Origin: Vibrio sp. ED004 | GTDB taxonomy: Bacteria; Pseudomonadota; Gammaproteobacteria; Enterobacterales; Vibrionaceae | Reading direction: 5' to 3' | Assembly (NCBI RefSeq): GCF_023206395.1 | Contig: NZ_CP066149.1 | Location: 2,790,001 to 2,854,000 of the forward strand | DNA: 64,000 bases | Shown: piece by piece, positions 63,213 through 64,000 of the stretch | How positions within the stretch are numbered: the first letter of the stretch is position 1 | Layout: each line of letters starts with the position of its first letter | Program-made: the position numbers and the translations under genes | Notes under the pieces: model-generated | Databases searched by the model: none | Told to the model about the DNA's origin: nothing | What the model saw: the letters and a program-made list of their open reading frames with translations, nothing else

Positions 63213-63372
63213 TACCAATCGTAGTAAGTAACTGGTCATCCTAGCTTGTTAAAAAACTCGATAACTTTGTTAGAATTTTTGATTGTAGAATAACTACTTA
63301 CCAAAAAATCCTGCCTTGTTCTCAAGTTTTTTTCCTGCGCTATTTCTGAACACTTACTTACTGTGATTGGTA
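63213..63372. repeat. 160-bp MITE-like element
   Basis: Terminal inverted repeats TACCAATCGTAGTAAGTAA (63213-63231) and TTACTTACTGTGATTGGTA (63354-63372) match at 17 of 19 positions. The AT-rich interior has no ORF. The size, ends and intergenic position between yfbR and alaA fit a non-autonomous miniature transposable element. A target-site duplication is not clear. Confidence 0.7.
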
Positions 63373-63429
63373 TAAACAGTGCTCCACTCGTACCTTATGT
63401 TAACTCAAACAGTACGAGACAGCGGATAC

Positions 63430-63457
63430 AAAAAAGGCTCCCAAACAGGAGCCTTTT
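63430..63457 (-). terminator. alaA terminator
   Basis: On the minus strand AAAAGGCTCC-TGTTTG-GGAGCCTTTTTT, 70 nt past the alaA stop. Confidence 0.85.
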
Positions 63458-63527
63458 AAGCATAGAAGTGATTGAATACAAGTTAAAGTCTTTTAAAACA
63501 GCAAATTGTAGCCATCACTCGTAGTGT

Positions 63528-64000
63528 TTATTTAGCGTCGACGAGATCGTCTTGGCTGTAAGTTTGCAAGAAGCGCTCTAGGCGACCAATTGCCACTTCA
63601 AGGTCTTCAATATGTGGCAAAGTCACAATACGGAAGTGATCAGGCTTAGGCCAGTTGAAGCCAGTGCCTTGAACCAATAACACTTTCTCTTGTTTCAGGA
63701 AGTCGAGTACGAATTTCTGATCGTCTTTGATGTTGTACATCTTGGTGTCGATCTTAGGGAACAGGTACATCGCGCCCTTTGGTTTCACACAAGAAACACC
63801 AGGGATCTTGTTAATCAGTTCCCATGCTCGGTCACGTTGCTCAAGCAGTCGACCACCAGGAAGAATCAACTCATTGATACTCTGATAGCCACCTAATGCC
63901 GTTTGGATTGCATGCTGCATTGGTACGTTGGCACACAAACGCATCGAGGCGAGCATCTCTAGCCCTTCGACATAACCTTTTGCTAGGTGTTTAGGACCCG
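63528..64000 (-). CDS. alaA: Alanine transaminase AlaA (5' end outside window)
   Basis: C-terminal ~157 residues of a PLP-dependent aminotransferase that makes alanine from pyruvate and glutamate. The frame is open past 64000 with GPKHLAKGYVEGLEMLASMRLCANVPMQHAIQTALGG, close to E. coli AlaA (YfbQ). The C-terminal substrate Arg is in HFRIVTLPH. The ATG at 63956 is internal. The gene ends before its own terminator. Confidence 0.95.
   Translation of the reverse strand, partial: GPKHLAKGYVEGLEMLASMRLCANVPMQHAIQTALGGYQSINELILPGGRLLEQRDRAWELINKIPGVSCVKPKGAMYLFPKIDTKMYNIKDDQKFVLDFLKQEKVLLVQGTGFNWPKPDHFRIVTLPHIEDLEVAIGRLERFLQTYSQDDLVDAK

Noticed and set aside
1..64000. tRNA or rRNA genes, prophage, integron or insertion sequences
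   Set aside because: No cloverleaf, rRNA-like stretch, integrase, transposase or attachment-site pair was recognised by reading; a tRNAscan or ISfinder run would settle it.

Overview
This window looks like a piece of the main chromosome of a marine Vibrio (Splendidus-clade-like). The proteins read as Vibrio throughout, composition is moderate, and two blocks keep an order I recall from Vibrio cholerae: fadL / DUF3379 / ECF sigma / fadI-fadJ at the left, and dctPQM-dctD-dctB / tig-clpP-clpX-lon-hupB-ppiD at the right. There is no phage, integron, transposase or CRISPR array. This is inferred from sequence reading only; no database search was run.

Layout. 1-6.6 kb: fatty-acid uptake and beta-oxidation (partial fadL, fadI, fadJ) around an ECF sigma factor / DUF3379 pair and a candidate small RNA. 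6.6-7.1 kb: an ~83-bp tandem repeat array. 7.1-15.2 kb: housekeeping and miscellaneous genes (M16 peptidase, sixA, smrB, prmB, a LysE exporter, a 33-residue membrane peptide, selO). 15.3-21.9 kb: a two-component system followed by a sugar ABC transporter, resembling the Pseudomonas gltR/gtrS-gts arrangement. 22.2-23.6 kb: a divergent HflX-like GTPase with an acidic insertion. 23.7-42.8 kb: the main accessory feature, a complete omega-3 polyunsaturated fatty acid (PUFA) synthase: pfaA-pfaB-pfaC-pfaD as one minus-strand operon with overlapping genes, and pfaE (phosphopantetheinyl transferase) divergent. 42.9-43.3 kb: a hotdog thioesterase. 43.6-50.4 kb: a TRAP C4-dicarboxylate transporter and its DctB/DctD sensor-regulator. 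51-59.5 kb: the protein quality-control block (tig, clpP, clpX, lon, hupB, ppiD). 59.7-64 kb: a ComEA-like protein, a rhombosortase, a DTW-domain tRNA modification enzyme, two HD-domain nucleotidases, a MITE-like element and partial alaA.

How it fits together. PfaA-D build a long-chain polyunsaturated acid (probably EPA, 20:5; the product cannot be fixed from sequence) on five tandem acyl carrier domains that PfaE activates. The same window holds genes that import and degrade fatty acids. Sequences resembling the FadR operator (GGTCnGACC core) lie before fadI, in the pfaA-pfaE intergenic region, before the thioesterase and, more weakly, before fadL. This suggests that one acyl-CoA-responsive regulator balances degradation against PUFA synthesis. 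No pfaR-type activator gene is next to the cluster.

Other regulatory signals: a GG-N10-GC sigma-54 promoter before dctP, matching the sigma-54 activator DctD; consensus heat-shock (sigma-32) promoters about 390 nt before tig and just before lon; and a 9-bp-arm inverted repeat between the sensor kinase and the sugar-binding protein gene.
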